Made by a program: the position numbers and the translations under genes. Positions 1 through 10,803 of a stretch of 64,000 nucleotides of DNA are shown one piece after another (position 1 is the first letter of the stretch; every line of letters begins with the position of its first letter). The stretch is from Rhizophagus clarus (Eukaryota > Glomeromycota > Glomeromycetes > Glomerales > Glomeraceae). Under the pieces are notes generated by a model, which was given only the letters and a program-made list of their open reading frames with translations, was not told the origin of the DNA and searched no databases. The stretch is taken from NCBI GenBank assembly GCA_015698045.1, contig BLAL01000315.1, forward strand, positions 620,001 through 684,000, written 5' to 3'.

Positions 1-94
1 TTTTATAAGGATATATAATAAATAATAAATATATTGTGCTAAAATATATAATAGATAAATATCTCAGTTAAGATTTTTTTATATAAAGTTTTCG

Positions 95-550
95 TTACTC
101 CTGCTCAGCAATTTCAGCATACTCATTTGATAAATCTTCTATCACTCCAATACCAGCATTTGTTATATCACTATCACTCATAAAGACTTGTCCTCTTAAC
201 TGATCAGCTTCGCTAAGATTTACACGATTATCTTTACCATCTCCACCTTTCCAAGTAATATGTGCGTTAAAGACTGCTGTATTAGGATTAGTTAAAGATT
301 CGCCAGCTGAACTAACTGGTCCTGAAGTATGTGCTAAAAGTGTTAAATGGGAAGAGTTTTCATCATTATTCAGAAGGTTCATTATCAACGTATTTTCAGT
401 TAAGATTACAGCAACATCATCAGAAATTGGTCAGTAGACATCATTTTGATTGGTTTTTATGGTCCAATCTTCATTGGCTTTACTAGCTATATAAGCTTTC
501 ACGCTTTCAAATATTGTTCCATCTAACTTTGCACTATTATTGTCCCCCAT
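95..550 (-). pseudogene. hypothetical 151-codon frame with one internal TGA
   Basis: One frame runs from an ATG at 550 (start MGDNNSAKLDGTIFES) to the stop at 95, broken only by a TGA at 431-433, codon 40. Both sides read as normal protein in the same frame: about 39 residues before the stop, then a segment containing HITWKGGDGKDNRVNLSEADQ and an acidic C-terminus. I do not recognise the family. No membrane segment or signal peptide is visible. A later in-frame ATG at 388 could start a 97-residue product. The stop may be a nonsense mutation, a read-through codon or an error. The long open frame around it favours a recently broken gene. Confidence 0.4.
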
Positions 551-822
551 AGTATTTTTATTGGTTTAAAATTTATTGAGTATGATCAAACTATCTATAT
601 TGGTGTTACGCTATGCCATCTATGGATGTGATAGATTAATACGCCATGCCATCTGTAGATAAGCTACCTTCATGTAAGGCGATAAGTAAAAAAACTATAT
701 CTTGATTGGAGCATACACGTCCAATATAATCTAATCATTCTTTATAAATTGAATTACAGGTTTTGATTAAGAAATCAGAGATGTAATACACAAATATCAA
801 TTGATTTATACATGCGTTATAA

Positions 823-1104
823 TTATAGGAGATCAAAACTTTTGGATACTTGATCAATGAACTCCTGGAATAACAATTTTCAGTTTTCATCATACCATAT
901 CTCAATAAGAAAAATTCCATTATCTTGACATTTTTGCCAATCTCAATTAACAATATCTTTGAGTTTTTTAACATCTTTTTACCAGTTGGTGCTATGAAAC
1001 TGATACTGAGCTCCTTGCACCTTCAATGCAATTCAATATTTTGGAAGAAAATATCAAACTCTAATCTGTTCAAGAAAGAGAGTGATACTCAACTATGAGT
1101 TCTT
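823..1104 (-). pseudogene. relic of an endonuclease-fold-like domain protein
   Basis: Read on the minus strand in one frame, this stretch gives blocks that look like protein, interrupted by TGA and TAA codons: a block around IALKVQGAQYQFHSTNW, then KDVKKLKDIVN, then DWQKCQDNGIFLIEIWYDEN, ending near FDLL. The order hydrophobic strand, QGxQHxxxH-like segment, KD..K...D..K...C...GI.LIEI resembles the VSR/homing-type endonuclease fold seen in many zinc-ribbon proteins of Rhizophagus. That assignment is from memory of the pattern. At least four in-frame stops show that it is dead. Several are TGA where Arg or Trp would be expected. Confidence 0.35.
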
Positions 1105-1541
1105 CTCCAAGCAGTATTTAGTCTATGTGAGTATGATAATTTTGATCCTATTAGTCAGCGTCAATTAAGAATTTTATTGTAACACACACACACAAAATTT
1201 ATTTAAAAAATAAAGCCCTGTATGCGGGACTTTATTAATATTATATATTTAGAATAAAGTAACTATATAGGTTGTGTAATAAATATTAAGCTGAAAGCTT
1301 TGCCAAAATAAAAATATAAAGCATAGTTATTTACACAAGAACTATGATAACTAATGCATTAAGAAAAAAAAAATAAAAAAGAAATAAAAATAAGGATAAA
1401 TTTTCTGCGACCATGAGCTGTAGGTGGATAATATATAATTGTTATCATTTGAATCAGTCATTGTAAAGAAAAATTTGAGTATGAATTTATCTCAGGTTCT
1501 TATTAGGCCTTTAAGCTCAACTTCATAACTTTCTATTTTTT
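1105..1541. other. AT-rich spacer, nothing recognised
   Basis: The stretch holds a short CA run near 1182-1194 and A-rich DNA. No coding frame with coherent composition was found on either strand. Confidence 0.5.
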
Positions 1542-1787
1542 CTAATTTGCTTCGTTTGCCAAGTCTTGATAATCTTTTGATTTTTCATCATTTTCCTTTT
1601 GCGTGTGGTAATTGGACAATTCAATATATCGATTATATGATTCCTTTTCTTGCACAATTAGTTGCTTTAACCGGCTTATCTTTTCTTGCGTTTCTGATAT
1701 ATTATTAGTTGTTACAGGATGAGAGTAATGTTCTATCAATATATGGAGGCAACTTATATTTATATTAACTTTTAATTGTGTTATCAA
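1542..1787 (-). CDS. small coiled-coil hypothetical protein or fragment
   Basis: The frame encodes up to 81 residues. The second half (SETQEKISRLKQLIVQEKES, then YNRYIELSNYHTQKENDEKS) is strongly helical and charged, as in a coiled coil. The first 30 residues are hydrophobic and less convincing, so the true gene may start elsewhere or this may be the C-terminal exon of a decayed gene. No neighbour supports a function. Confidence 0.22.
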   Translation of the reverse strand: MITQLKVNINISCLHILIEHYSHPVTTNNISETQEKISRLKQLIVQEKESYNRYIELSNYHTQKENDEKSKDYQDLANEAN

Positions 1788-2302
1788 ATATCTGATATAC
1801 AGTAGATATAAACATATTCGTAAAAAGAATTAGGGTTACTGCTTTATCAAATATCTGATGTGGATTGAATATAAACATATACCAGATATAGACAGAGACA
1901 AAAAAACCTACTTTTCTTATCACATTTAGGCGTTAGATCATCTAGGATATTTGCAGTTTTCGTCCTTTTTATTACAAAGAGCCCATCTATTCTACTCTTG
2001 GAATAATAATTCTCTCAAGTCCCATTCATGTTAAGGTCTTGACGATTGTCTCATTGAATTTTTCTTTGATTGAATTTAGGTATTATGTTTATTATGAAAG
2101 GGATTTTGTAGTTTTACATGTCAGGTGATAAGCGAGAAGAATATTCACGGTACTTTATTAATACATGCAAGTGATAAAAAAAATAAATACAAGTGTGAGA
2201 GTATACAATAAAACTTCTATGCTACAATTGCGAACTTGAGTTTATTGCTTGAAGTGTTGCAGGTAAGACAATATTCCAACTTATCTTGAGAATACAACTT
2301 TG
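1788..2302. other. intergenic, short direct repeat
   Basis: A phrase containing TATCAAATATCTGAT is repeated at about 1782-1796 and 1842-1857, each followed by related ATATAAACATAT sequence. This looks like a small local duplication. Nothing else is recognisable. Confidence 0.35.
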
Positions 2303-2506
2303 CTAACTCAGAATCATAAGGGAACTGATTCCTATTTTCCATTTGCCATGTAATCCATAATTCCCATGTTTTTCATCACAAATAGGGCATGGTGAACTCC
2401 ATGGCTGAGGTGATGTAAAATTATAGTTATCAATCCCTCTGAAACTATTTCCAAATTTCAAGTATGGGAAGTGCTTTAAGACGGATTTGATAATTAATTC
2501 TAGCAT
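2303..2506 (-). pseudogene. fragment of a CPxC zinc-motif repetitive family
   Basis: The 67-residue frame contains KHFPYLKFGNSFRGIDNYNF followed by CPICDEKHGNYGLHGKW. The arrangement FPxLxxxxS...(N/D)YY....CPxCxxxH is the same as at the C-terminus of the larger relic at 2801-4507 (FSSKNFDYYG, CPLCKLKHD), so the two are paralogous. I recall this motif from a large repetitive Rhizophagus family. The N-terminal part and any continuation are missing, so this is treated as a fragment. Confidence 0.4.
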
Positions 2507-2800
2507 AGATTGGATTTGGCTTTGAAGGTGATAGGCTTGAAATCAGAGGCTTGAGGTTCTGCTGATATATTTATCACAGCTTTTGGTAATTGCCATGGCT
2601 CATGTCCAGTTTCTCTTTTATATTTTTTGTATAAATTGGAACGAATCTTATCTGTCAGGCAAACCAGTTAATTGGGCATGCCAATCCAGATATTTGGGAG
2701 TTAATATTTTATCAGACTTGGTCATGTTGCCTTTTTTCAATCTAATTAGGTAATAGTTGACATATGTAAAAAAAAATATCACATAATGAATAATAAAGTA

Positions 2801-4507
2801 TCAGTTAGCTAATGTAGTCACAAAGTGACCTGACCATGCAACTATTTCAATTTCACACTGTTCACATTTAATAAAATAAGATCCAGCTTTATATGTACCT
2901 TCTATGCTTTCCTCATTATCATGCTTTAACTTACATAATGGGCATGATGTCTCTTCAGTAACTCCATAATAATCAAAATTTTTGCTACTAAATTCTTTAT
3001 ATAAATTAGGATATTGATCCAATATCTTGTTACGAAAATAAGTATGATCATAAGTTGAATTAGAATGAGATCCAGATAATACATTTGTTGATATACTTAC
3101 TTCAGCTTTCAGAGGGATAAATGCATTAGTCTGACCACCATTAGTAGTTTTTCCGATTTTTTCTGATTTTCTCAAAGTGCTCCGATCGTGACATTTTGTC
3201 ACGGTTTTCACATCTTCCGAATGACTTTTTGTAGGCTTAAATTATCGGTGGAATTATTATGTCCTGAGATATTTTGGGAATATTTTTCTGCTGTTGATCG
3301 CTAGCTAGGGGATAGGTAAATATACGGGGGAGCCAACTCAAGGTTATACAGGCTGATCAATTACCGATTAAACTGAAGTCTTCATAAATTGGTTACACAA
3401 ACGAAATTTTATATTAAAATTTCGCTTTTTTTTTATTTTTTCAACACGCACAGATAAGAAAGTAGCCGATCTCAGAAGTTAAGTTTGTTCATGTTAGCTC
3501 TATATAGGCGAAGTTTTTTCATCCAAATTGGTCCACTGGTTAATTTCTTTCTTATTTTTATATGTTTTTATTACATGACAATAGAAAGTTAGAAATTACA
3601 AACTTTTTTTTTGAGATCTCAATAAAAATAAAATTTTTTTTTTGCTTAAAACATTTAAAAATAGTGTTTTCTTCTTTTGTTGTGCATTGTTTTCAAGTAT
3701 TTAATAAACTTTTATATATTTTTGAGGTATTTCAAATAGCCGATCAAGTTTTTTGAAAGATATAAAAGCAAAACCTTGACAAAAATTATATATTTGTGTA
3801 GTTTCGGATTTTGTCGTTTTCGGGGGTTAATTTTTTTTCATAGATCATATTGATTATCGGCCCATTTCTCACTTTAAACATGGGGTACTTTTGAATTTTA
3901 ATATAATTACTTATAAAATTACTATAGGCTTCAGTATGACCATTGCCTGTGTGACCTTGAGTTGGCCCCCCCGTATATTTACCTATCCCCTAGTCGCTAG
4001 TGATTATTTCTGTATCACATGACAAACTAGAAGTAACATTTTGATTAACCGATTCGCGTAAAAGTTTCTTCTCCTTATTGCGTTGCTTAATCTCATCACT
4101 AACTTTTCTCTTATATTCTGATTCCAAGAAAGCATCCATCTCTCTATCCTTCAATGACTTCCACCCACTCACACTTGAAGGTGAAGAATTGACTTTATCA
4201 CACTGGTTGCTAGGTATACTAGCAGTTGATATCTTTGGTATCACTTCCACAGGGGAAGTGTCTTCAGTAATGACTTGTGTTTGTTGTTTCATCTCCTCAA
4301 TGTCATGCCTTAGTCTTGCTACTTCAGTCTTAAGCTCAGCATTTTCAGCATCGCGCTTTCAATAATCTGCCTCAACTTCGCATTCTCAGCCTCAACCTCA
4401 GCTAACTTCTCTCTAAGTTCGGGAATCTCAGCATTCTCCTTCCTAAGCTCTGCAATCTCAGCTAAGAGCTTGGAATTTAATTCTCTCAATGAATCAATGG
4501 ATTGCAT
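2801..4507 (-). pseudogene. coiled-coil / CPxC repetitive-family gene, frameshifted and interrupted
   Basis: The start at 4507 gives MQSIDSLRELNSKLLAEIAE and a coiled coil of E/L/A repeats. Near 4351 the frame shifts by one base inside an A-run. The next frame carries the KSLKDREMDAFLESEYKRKV box, then KVSDEIKQRNKEKKLLRES, ending artificially at 3990 inside a 689-bp inverted-repeat insertion (3305-3993). Beyond the insertion, sequence resumes but shifts again near 3270 and 3228. It then reads DQYPNLYKEFSSKNFDYYG, CPLCKLKHDNEESIEGTYK, AGSYFIKCEQCEIEIV. The architecture matches a repetitive coiled-coil plus zinc-motif family I recall from Rhizophagus; function unknown. The three frameshifts and the insertion make an intact product very unlikely. 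Confidence 0.6.
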
Positions 4508-4595
4508 GTTCGAAATAATTTTTTATATAAAACGGATTAATTCAAAAGTTGGTTAGCATAGATGAAAAAAACCGAGACAAAATGTCACGATCGGA
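3181..4595. repeat. 28-bp inverted repeat pair around the coiled-coil gene segment
   Basis: The left arm at 3181-3208 begins TCCGATCGTGACATTTTGTC. It is repeated in inverted orientation at 4568-4595 with one mismatch in 28. The core GTGACATTTTGTCAC is itself a short palindrome. The left arm is read through in the coding frame of the relic gene (CHDRS). The right arm lies about 60 bp before its ATG. No clear target duplication flanks the pair. Confidence 0.5.
3305..3993. mobile_element. 689-bp inverted-repeat element, TSD TCGCTAG
   Basis: The left end starts CTAGGGGATAGGTAAATATA and the right end is its reverse complement. The arms match for about 39 bp with one difference. The element is flanked on both sides by TCGCTAG (3298-3304 and 3994-4000), a perfect 7-bp direct repeat. 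The interior is AT-rich, and its 64-codon frame at 3562-3756 is low-complexity and not convincing. This is a non-autonomous DNA element inserted into the coiled-coil gene. The superfamily is not assigned because the duplication length is unusual. Confidence 0.75.
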
Positions 4596-5498
4596 ATTAT
4601 TGATTTATTGATGTAAAAAAAATACATATTGGTTTACAATGTGAAATAGAGTCTCTATACTAATGCCTGCCGGTGTTTCGTTCATCTAAGCTATATAAGC
4701 TATCTATATACTAACACATCCCAACATTAACTCTAATCCGATTTCATTTGTCCCAACGATATTCTGGATAGAATAAAATAATCGTCAGTTTATGTGTAGA
4801 AGAGTCAGAAATAAATTAACAATATTGGCCTTAGTAAAACTCACCGAAAGTTTAGTTCTCCACTAAATAAGGTCCTCGAAATTTCTGAACAAAAAAAATA
4901 GATACTAGCTTTGCAAGCTCTGAGTCGCTTCCTTACAAATGCGCAGGCACAACCGAAAAAATTGTTTCATTCATACCTTAATTGCGAAGTGTCTTCAATA
5001 ATTTTTTCGTCAACACTTCCTAAACTGCGATAGATCGGTTTCTTTTTAATGAGTTCATGCTCGGAGAAAATAGCACAAAAAAAAAGCTGTATACATAAAA
5101 TCTCAAAACGCCTTAATTACAATTTAGTTCGATATGACATAATTTAAAATTAATTTTATTGGCTACTAATTGTTGTTGTACAACCGAAGAATTAATAAAT
5201 ACCTCGTGAATGCAATCTTGCAATCTGAGTAATAGTAAAATCGTATGAATCACTCTATTTCGCTTGCCGATAAGTTTATTAGTTTTTTTTACTATGCTTA
5301 TATCATTTATATCATTATATCAATCATTATATCATATCTCGTGTCACCAATTAAGAGTTTATAAAGATCATTTTATAATTAATCATGATGTATCCAGAAA
5401 AGTATATATATCTTAGACTTCTCTCATTTCTTAAACTTTCACAAGAAATTCTCTGCTCAAATTTTCTAGAAACTTTTCTGAAAAATTACAGGAACGAA
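4596..5498. other. spacer and likely CRN upstream region
   Basis: Mixed AT-rich DNA with no coherent coding frame. An in-frame upstream ATG at 5385 precedes the CRN start, but its 38 codons do not resemble the family N-terminus. They are taken as 5' leader. Confidence 0.4.
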
Positions 5499-8329
5499 AT
5501 GATGTTGTCGCTTAATTGTTTGATTCTAGGACGAGCTTCCGAAAAAAGTTTCATCGAAGATATTGGCGAAGAATATGATACCGATGATAAAGTTAAAATT
5601 AAGTTTGTCGATTTTAAAGTTTCGCACTTAAAAGAGAAGCTCTTTCGTAGGCAAATCATAAAAGATATAACTTCAAGTTCTGAATATATTGATCTTTGGA
5701 AAGTTGACGGTAAGAAGGTTAATGAAGAAGAAAACAATCTTAAAGAATTTACTGAAAGTGACATCAAAGAAAAACTCGGAGGCGTAAAGATGATCTCTCG
5801 ATTCCCGCTTGAAGATTATTTTAAGGCTAAGGAAACTAATATACGGGACATCCATGTCTTCATTGTTTCCACCACCACTGGTAAGTGTCTCCCAACGTTT
5901 TACCTCTCGAACAAGAGGTTTGCAGTAACAAAATATCGAGTCTGGTCTGATGTCATTATTTTTTTTGTTTACACGCACCACATTTGTGATTTCTTTCCTG
6001 TTTCTTTGTAATCAGCACAAGAAACTGTGAAAACAGGTAACACACGAAGTTGTTGTTTTCTTTAAAACAGAGTATATTCCTGTGTGATCAGATTTTTAAT
6101 TGACTTTTAATCACTAGTCAAGGATGCCGTTGATATTGCCTTAAAGGGGTCTAATAAGAATACTGATATTATTAGACCTGATAATGAAATGCCTTTTATG
6201 GAACGTAACACCGATCAAGCAATTTTAGTGATTACGAAAAATATTCAGAACCGTCTTCAAGGTTCTAAGGCCAAAACAGATTTTAACATCCTTGTCAGTG
6301 GTGGGGCTCCTGGAATAGGTATGATCTTAATATAGTGTGTTCAAGCCTACACGTAGTTATTCATTCATCATAAATCTCATGAGTAGGTAAAACTCGGTTT
6401 GGAAGTGAAATATTCAAATACCTGGAAAATAACCAAAATTGGGCCCCTCCTGCGTGGAAAAATAATCTCCAACTTGAAAACCTCTATGTAGACTTCGGTA
6501 ATGGTTGTCAACTTGATTCATATGACGATGAACTAACTCCAACAATCATCATTGGCCTGCGAATTGCCTATGTGTTTTTCATCGAAGGAAAATATACAAT
6601 GAAGTTTGAAACCTTTCGTGACCGAGTTTGGAAATACAAAGACATTTTCAAAATCTCTAATGTTTTTGAATGCATTTACGAGCATCTAAATCTCCAACCT
6701 GAACAATATCTCTTTGTATTTCTTCATATTGATGAGTTTCAGCTTATCGATCAGTGGGAATTTAACGCAGTCAACAAAAGGAAAGTTTTAGCAAAAGAGC
6801 TCTTTAAGGAAATGATCAATGGCCTTGCATCGTACATGCTTGGTCCACCCTCCTCCCCTATCTATGTCCAGACATTTCTTTCTGGTACAGCACCACAAGT
6901 TGTTATTGCTGCGAAAGAATCATCAAAGGTTTCATTTAAATTTGCCAATTGCCCACAACTGTCATTCAGAGCAATGCTTAATATTGCAAATCATTATGCA
7001 CAAAAATACGATGCAGAAAAATTCGACTGTGGTTCGTACAAATGGATGCTTTGTCGACCATTTCTCCAACTTTTGGAAGACACCGGAGGATTGCCTCGCG
7101 CACTTCAGTACGTCTTTGAAGTGTGCTTTGAAATCGAAACCGATAGAAAGAAATTCTTCGGCGATATTCATAAACAGCACTTTAATACCATCTTTTATAA
7201 TGTCAAACACCTTCTCCAAGAACGCTACAACATATACGGAACCATCGAGAAGAATAAAAAACTTGCTTTAGAGCTTCTTTATCACAGTATCGATGCAATT
7301 CCTGTTAAACGCAAAACATGCCTGGATCCAAGCGATGAAGACTGTACGATCGAAAACCTCGAACGTGACGCACATATCATTCTCAGACCCTGCGATGACA
7401 CTTTCTCTGAATTTACCATCAAGATGCCTTTCTTTTTTGTCTGCTTATACAACGACAAATTAAAAATCGTGGACTTCAGTCTTGAAGAGACATTTCGGGT
7501 GCAAAACACTATGCATTGGCAAGATTGTGAACTTTTTGTGGCACATTACGAGGCATTCCGCACCAACTTGCTAATGGAACGTGGAAAACGTACAGTACAT
7601 CTGAAGGAGTTATATCGTGGTGTCTTTGGGACTGTATCGGCCAAGAATATTGAGGTTAGGCTGAAGAAACTTTCTGTCTGCCAAGCACAAGAGCAATTCC
7701 CATGTTTAAAATTAACAGAAAAAGGTACCACAAAGTCCATTCCCTGGGAGGAAGGCGAAGTTGTGGTTGTCAATGGTGCGTCTGCTAAATGGGGAGATTC
7801 ATTCAGAGTTTTGCAAACAGTTCAAGGTGATCGTCTCTTTAGTATTCACCAAGCCAAATATGACTATAACTCGGCCACATACACTTTAAAAGATCTTCTC
7901 AAAGAACACAATAAGAATTATGTTACTTCTATTAATACTGAAAAAGAGCTTTTCGATAAACTTGCTAAGCACCGTCACATAACGATTGTTTTCACAACAC
8001 AGCCATTTTATGAAACAGTTCCATGTGAAGATTGCTTTATTATTTCGCGTAGTAATTTTGAACAATACTTTGGTCCTGTATTTTCTTCTCGTGCTACATT
8101 TGTCTTGACAAAAAACATCAACCCCAACTTTTCAGAATTACAAAGGATGGTGGAATGCCTTCCCGGGGTTGGTGGTGTCACTGCTGAAAAGATTATTACA
8201 AATCGACCATATAAAAGTGAGGATGATTTCTTTAAAAAGCATGGTCGGGCTAAACGAGGCATGGAGAAGAATGCGCGTGAGAATCCCGAAAAGAAAATCA
8301 AACTTGACTTCTACCCATTTAATGTGTAA
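5499..8329 (+). CDS. Crinkler (CRN) protein: Ubl header, P-loop NTPase, REase-like domain, HhH
   Basis: Three exons (5499-5880, 6118-6318, 6387-8329) with GTAAGT/TAG and GTATGA/TAG introns give 841 residues. Residues 1-127 are the CRN ubiquitin-like header (LNCLILG near the start, later IDLWKVDGK, and DIHVFIV). A Walker A motif, GAPGIGKT at about 190-197, is created across intron 2. Walker B is HIDEFQ at 310-311. A restriction-endonuclease-like core follows, with Asp665 in WGDSF and Gln683/Lys685 in HQAKY. Residues 786-797 (LPGVGGVTAEKI) form a helix-hairpin-helix motif. In the CRN family this layout is a header plus NTPase-nuclease effector; in fungi its target is unknown. I see no signal peptide. 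The ATG at 5499 is chosen because the header begins there, although 5385 is also in frame. All key residues are present. Confidence 0.88.
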
Positions 8330-8975
8330 AAAATAAGTTAATTCCGCGCTTAACATGGATATTTTTATCAATTATCAATGTACAATCTACAATAACAAAT
8401 ATAATATCAATAATAGCTGTATACCGATTCTATAATTTTTATTTTATTTTAATAAAGCTTAATGCATTACTTTTTCTAATGGTTAATTATATTCCACAGT
8501 AAAAAATTTAAAAAATTAATTCGTGATTAGTTTAAGAGCCGGAGAAAGATTTTTATATTTCAGAATCTGGATCGACTTGAGTGATAGACATCTTGGTAAT
8601 GAAACGATTTCTTCTGAGCAGAAAGAATTTCAAACAGACTCTTGTCGAAGTCAAAACTTTTCCTAAATATCTACATTTTTTTTTTTTTTTTTTTCTTTTT
8701 TATTTTTTCCTTTTGTTCGTTGGTATTGCCATCCTGTTCGAGACCGTTGGCGTGCTTCGGCTTAAAACTTTCGGTAGGCGCCAGTAAGGGTGATAGTAAT
8801 ATCGAGGTAGCATAGCGGACTCCCTATTTTATCACAATTTTGCCGATCATTTGTCGATCATTTATTAATCATTTATTCAATTTTATCACGCCGCTATAAT
8901 TAGTTTTATTCTACATAATAATATATACTCAAAACTTACAAGCAGTTTAATAATAGTTTAAATTTGATTATTAAA
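8330..8975. other. intergenic, AT-rich with long T-run
   Basis: Contains the CRN 3' region and a T-run at about 8679-8694. A 68-codon frame at 8581-8787 is mostly Phe from the T-run and is not taken as a gene. Confidence 0.45.
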
Positions 8976-10179
8976 ATGTTGTCTTTAACAACTTCAGAAA
9001 CCACTTCAACTAGAATGGAAGCTTCTACTGTCACTCCTGTCTATGTTAGCATGCCGAGTAGTGAAAAGGTATGTCTCCATTTTTTTTTACATAAACTAGA
9101 AGTTCTGAAACTTAAATGTAATGGCAAAAAATTCTTTAGTAGCATTAATGGCGAAATGTAATTAATAGATATTATTAATGATCAATTCTTAGATAATTAA
9201 TGAAATTAGGAAAAGAATAGAAGAAGCAAAAGAGGAAGCAAACGGTCAAGATATGGATGTAATTGAGATCGATTTACCTCCCATTAATTCCAAATATTAT
9301 TTGAGCATATTGGAAGATATTCACAATGCATTAGTTCATGTCGAGAGAATTGGGGAGAAATTGTTTATCAAGGTAACTGTCATCTGGTCTGCAATTCTTT
9401 CTCATTCATGTTACTTACATTAATATCTCTTAGCTCGATGGTGGAAAGAAAGTTGAATTGTACGAAGTATTAAAGAATCATCTCACAACTAATTAGATGG
9501 TGGGTTCGAAATAAAGTCACGTGTATTGTAAATGGTGATGAATATATCCCTGATGTAGGCGCGTGGCGAAAGAAACCAACCAACAAACAGAGAACTTTTT
9601 CTATCCTTTACTCATGCCCACCACCTTTAATCTGGATTGAGGTTAATATTAAATTTGATGTAATTGATTCTGCTTCTTAGTGATATATATTAAACTATTA
9701 GATATTTACAGGTAGTGTACAACAGAACAAATGATCGCGAACATGCATTGAAAAATATTCGACTCGCTAAACCCCATTGTGCAAGAACTGAATTTCTTAT
9801 GGTAGCTCTTGCCCTTGGCACAGCAGTTCATCCAGATAATCCAAACCCTAGAGTGACCTCAGTATCAGTAGGAGATCCACCAAATGATCGCCCACATCGA
9901 GGTCCATACATTGGTTACTGGCCTTCCCGTGTTAATTATAATGCAGTTCGTTGGTACAAAATAAGTTGGAATCGATATTTAGAAATTGGATATAATGTTC
10001 GTATAGATTTTAATGATATCCTCAATCAATTAACAGAAGACAGTGATGATGATGATGAGGAAGATAGTGATGAAGATGATGAGCAAGATGACGGTGAAGA
10101 TGATAGGGAAGATGATGGTGAAGATGATGAAGACGAAGACGATGATGATGATGAGGATGAGGATTATGAGGAAATTTAA
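8976..10179 (+). pseudogene. Uma2-like (PD-(D/E)xK) endonuclease-fold protein with acidic tail, one frameshift
   Basis: Four exons are inferred: 8976-9068, 9193-9372, 9434-9641 and 9712-10179, all with GT-AG borders. The order of blocks is IEIDLPPINSKYYLSILEDI, IGEKLFIK, GDEYIPDVGAW, PPPLIWIEV across the last intron, YNRTNDREHALKNIRLAK, then an Asp/Glu-rich tail from about 10,040. PDV followed by a hydrophobic strand ending in IEV is the Uma2 (DUF820) active-site pattern. In exon 3 the frame VELYEVLK runs into TAG at 9494-9496, while the downstream frame (RWWVRNKVTCIVNG) is offset by one base, so there is an indel between about 9468 and 9497. This is either a recent frameshift or an assembly error. 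The acidic tail is unusual for bacterial Uma2 proteins. Confidence 0.55.
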
Positions 10180-10199
10180 TTTTACATTTCTCTGAGAAT

Positions 10200-10335
10200 T
10201 TAATATTAAAAATTAATATGTAATGTTTTTATTAAAAATTAATATGTAATGCTTTTATTTAATTAATATGTAATGCTTTTATTAAAATTAATATGTAATG
10301 CTTTTATTAAAATTAATATGTAATGCTTTTTTTCA
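10200..10335. repeat. short tandem repeat, about 27 bp, five copies
   Basis: Units of the form AATTAATATGTAATGCTTTT followed by ATTAAA repeat five times just after the Uma2-like stop codon, with small length differences. They probably lie in its 3' untranslated region. Confidence 0.8.
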
Positions 10336-10803
10336 ATTTTAATATCAGTGTAGTAGTAATATTTGCATGCTCTATAAAAAAAACATGGAAGATAAACAGT
10401 TGCGAAACGAATTCATAAAAAACATATGATCTGTATCGTAAAAAAAAATGTGACCCGTGGATCGTGGGTGAAAAGTTATCATAGTAATTAACTTAAGATT
10501 TCAGCCACGCTATTAACATATCAATAAAATCAATAAAACAATATTCGGGTATGAATATTTTTTCCGGCAATCAATATTGGATTTGGGGATATGTGAATCT
10601 TTCGTCATTTTTATTGATTTGCAGGGGGGATTAACGGAATGACGAAATGCAGTGCGTAATTGCTGATGAAAATCCGGTGAATGTTTTCTCCTGCGAAATT
10701 TACAAGTGATATAAAACAGAATGATCATTTTTTTTTGCCCAAGACTCTTCAGCTATACACAAAGATGGTATGGATAGAACACACTCGCAAAAAATATCCT
10801 CAG
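10336..10803. other. spacer, nothing recognised
   Basis: No coherent frame. Composition is slightly less AT-rich from 10,560 to 10,690, but no motif is recognisable. Confidence 0.4.

Noticed and set aside
5486..8371. Minus-strand and alternate-frame readings over the CRN gene
   Set aside because: They are shadows of the plus-strand coding sequence, which has domain motifs and splice sites.
8581..8787. 68-codon frame after the CRN gene
   Set aside because: Half of it is a Phe run from a T homopolymer; no homologous pattern.
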